Shown here: piece after piece, positions 5,959-6,310 of the stretch
Position numbering within the stretch: the stretch's first letter is position 1
Layout: each line of letters opens with the position of its first letter
Assembly (NCBI GenBank): GCA_016206745.1
Contig: JACQQW010000022.1
Span: 1 to 6,310, forward strand
Direction: 5' to 3'
Source: Candidatus Omnitrophota bacterium
GTDB lineage: Bacteria; Omnitrophota; Gorgyraeia; Zapsychrales; Fredricksoniimonadaceae
Length of the DNA: 6,310 bases
The notes under the pieces: model-generated
What the model was told of the DNA's origin: nothing
Databases searched by the model: none
The model's input: the letters and a program-made list of their open reading frames with translations, nothing else
Position numbers and translations under genes: made by a program

Positions 5959-6310
5959 CAAGGTTTTGTTGTATTTATTTTCCTCAGCCAATGCGGCATC
6001 ACATAAACCGAACCGCTGGTGCGGACATCCACGATAAAAGGCGCGAAAGCAACGTCCGGGAAATCCAGCTCAACCGGGACCTTTTCCCCTTGCTGCGCCA
6101 AGGCCAGCAATTGCTTGTCCTTGTCTCTGATGACTTCCATCGATGATTTACCCCAGTCGTCCCGGTGTGCCCTGACCAAAGAAATTGTTTCCAGCCCCAA
6201 TGAAATCACCACCAAGCAAAGAAATATTTTACTCAAGCGGGGCATAAACGCAATGGCCAGGACAGTCATCAGACATAGCGGGGGCAATAAAAACCTGGTC
6301 TGCTGGGAGC
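5958..6310 (-). CDS. C-terminal part of a GT-C-like membrane glycosyltransferase, cut by the right edge
   Basis: The frame is open to the window edge, so the TTG at 6287 is internal, not a start. The visible part has about 117 residues. It begins SQQTRFLLPPLCLMTVLA, which matches the 'TRFLLP..P' helix near the end of the membrane region in many GT-C sugar transferases. A second hydrophobic segment follows (KIFLCLVVISLGLETISLV), then a short C-terminal domain of about 75 residues ending HWLRKINTTKP. The catalytic N-terminal half lies outside the window, so this rests on one motif and topology. It is a plausible paralogue of the complete GT-C protein at 1973-3877, whose equivalent motif is RHYRYGIGVMAVAA. 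Its composition is closer to that gene than to the adjacent A+T-rich block. Confidence 0.65.
   Translation of the reverse strand, partial: SQQTRFLLPPLCLMTVLAIAFMPRLSKIFLCLVVISLGLETISLVRAHRDDWGKSSMEVIRDKDKQLLALAQQGEKVPVELDFPDVAFAPFIVDVRTSGSVYVMPHWLRKINTTKP

Noticed and set aside
6285..6287. TTG start for the right-edge gene
   Set aside because: The frame continues open to the edge and the residues before it (SQQTRFL) belong to a typical GT-C motif, so the TTG is an internal leucine.
1..6310. CRISPR array, tRNA or rRNA genes, complete insertion sequence
   Set aside because: No regularly spaced direct repeats, cloverleaf-like segments, rRNA-like stretches or transposase motifs were seen on either strand.

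Overview
The window reads as a chromosomal stretch from an uncultivated, probably Gram-negative bacterium. Every supported protein gene lies on the minus strand, so transcription runs from high to low coordinates. The taxonomic hint is weak. The mix of GT-C membrane glycosyltransferases, a WecG/TagA/CpsF transferase and a 'GGGGACA' palindrome recalls Omnitrophota- or Desulfobacterota-type genomes, but no phylogenetic marker is present.

Layout in transcription order: (1) the C-terminal part of a GT-C-like membrane protein enters from the right edge (5958-6310). (2) A small soluble protein with a Trypco2-like layout follows 10 nt later (5579-5947). (3) A protein with about seven membrane segments and no recognised family (4839-5519). 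(4) A NYN-domain (PIN-like) putative RNase (4007-4750). (5) A 129-base gap holding a plus-strand promoter-like sequence and two strong GAAA-tetraloop hairpins, a candidate small RNA running toward the 3' end of the NYN gene. (6) A complete 634-residue GT-C glycosyltransferase-like protein (1973-3877). (7) An MscS-family mechanosensitive channel (844-1923). (8) A WecG/TagA/CpsF glycosyltransferase overlapping it by 8 nt (69-851). (9) A REP-like palindrome (66-119) that supplies the last 16 codons and most of the stop codon of that gene. (10) The first 15 codons of another, probably membrane, protein leaving at the left edge (1-47).

The outer genes fit cell-surface polysaccharide or glycolipid synthesis: WecG/TagA/CpsF enzymes add a sugar to a polyprenyl-diphosphate-linked intermediate in the cytosol, and GT-C enzymes use polyprenyl-phosphate sugars on the far side of the membrane. 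The middle block (about 4000-5950) differs. It is visibly richer in A+T and contains a predicted RNase, an unknown multi-pass membrane protein and a small Trypco2-like protein, lying between two GT-C genes. That combination is the best candidate here for an undescribed accessory system, possibly defence or stress related. This is inferred from domain types, gene order and composition only.
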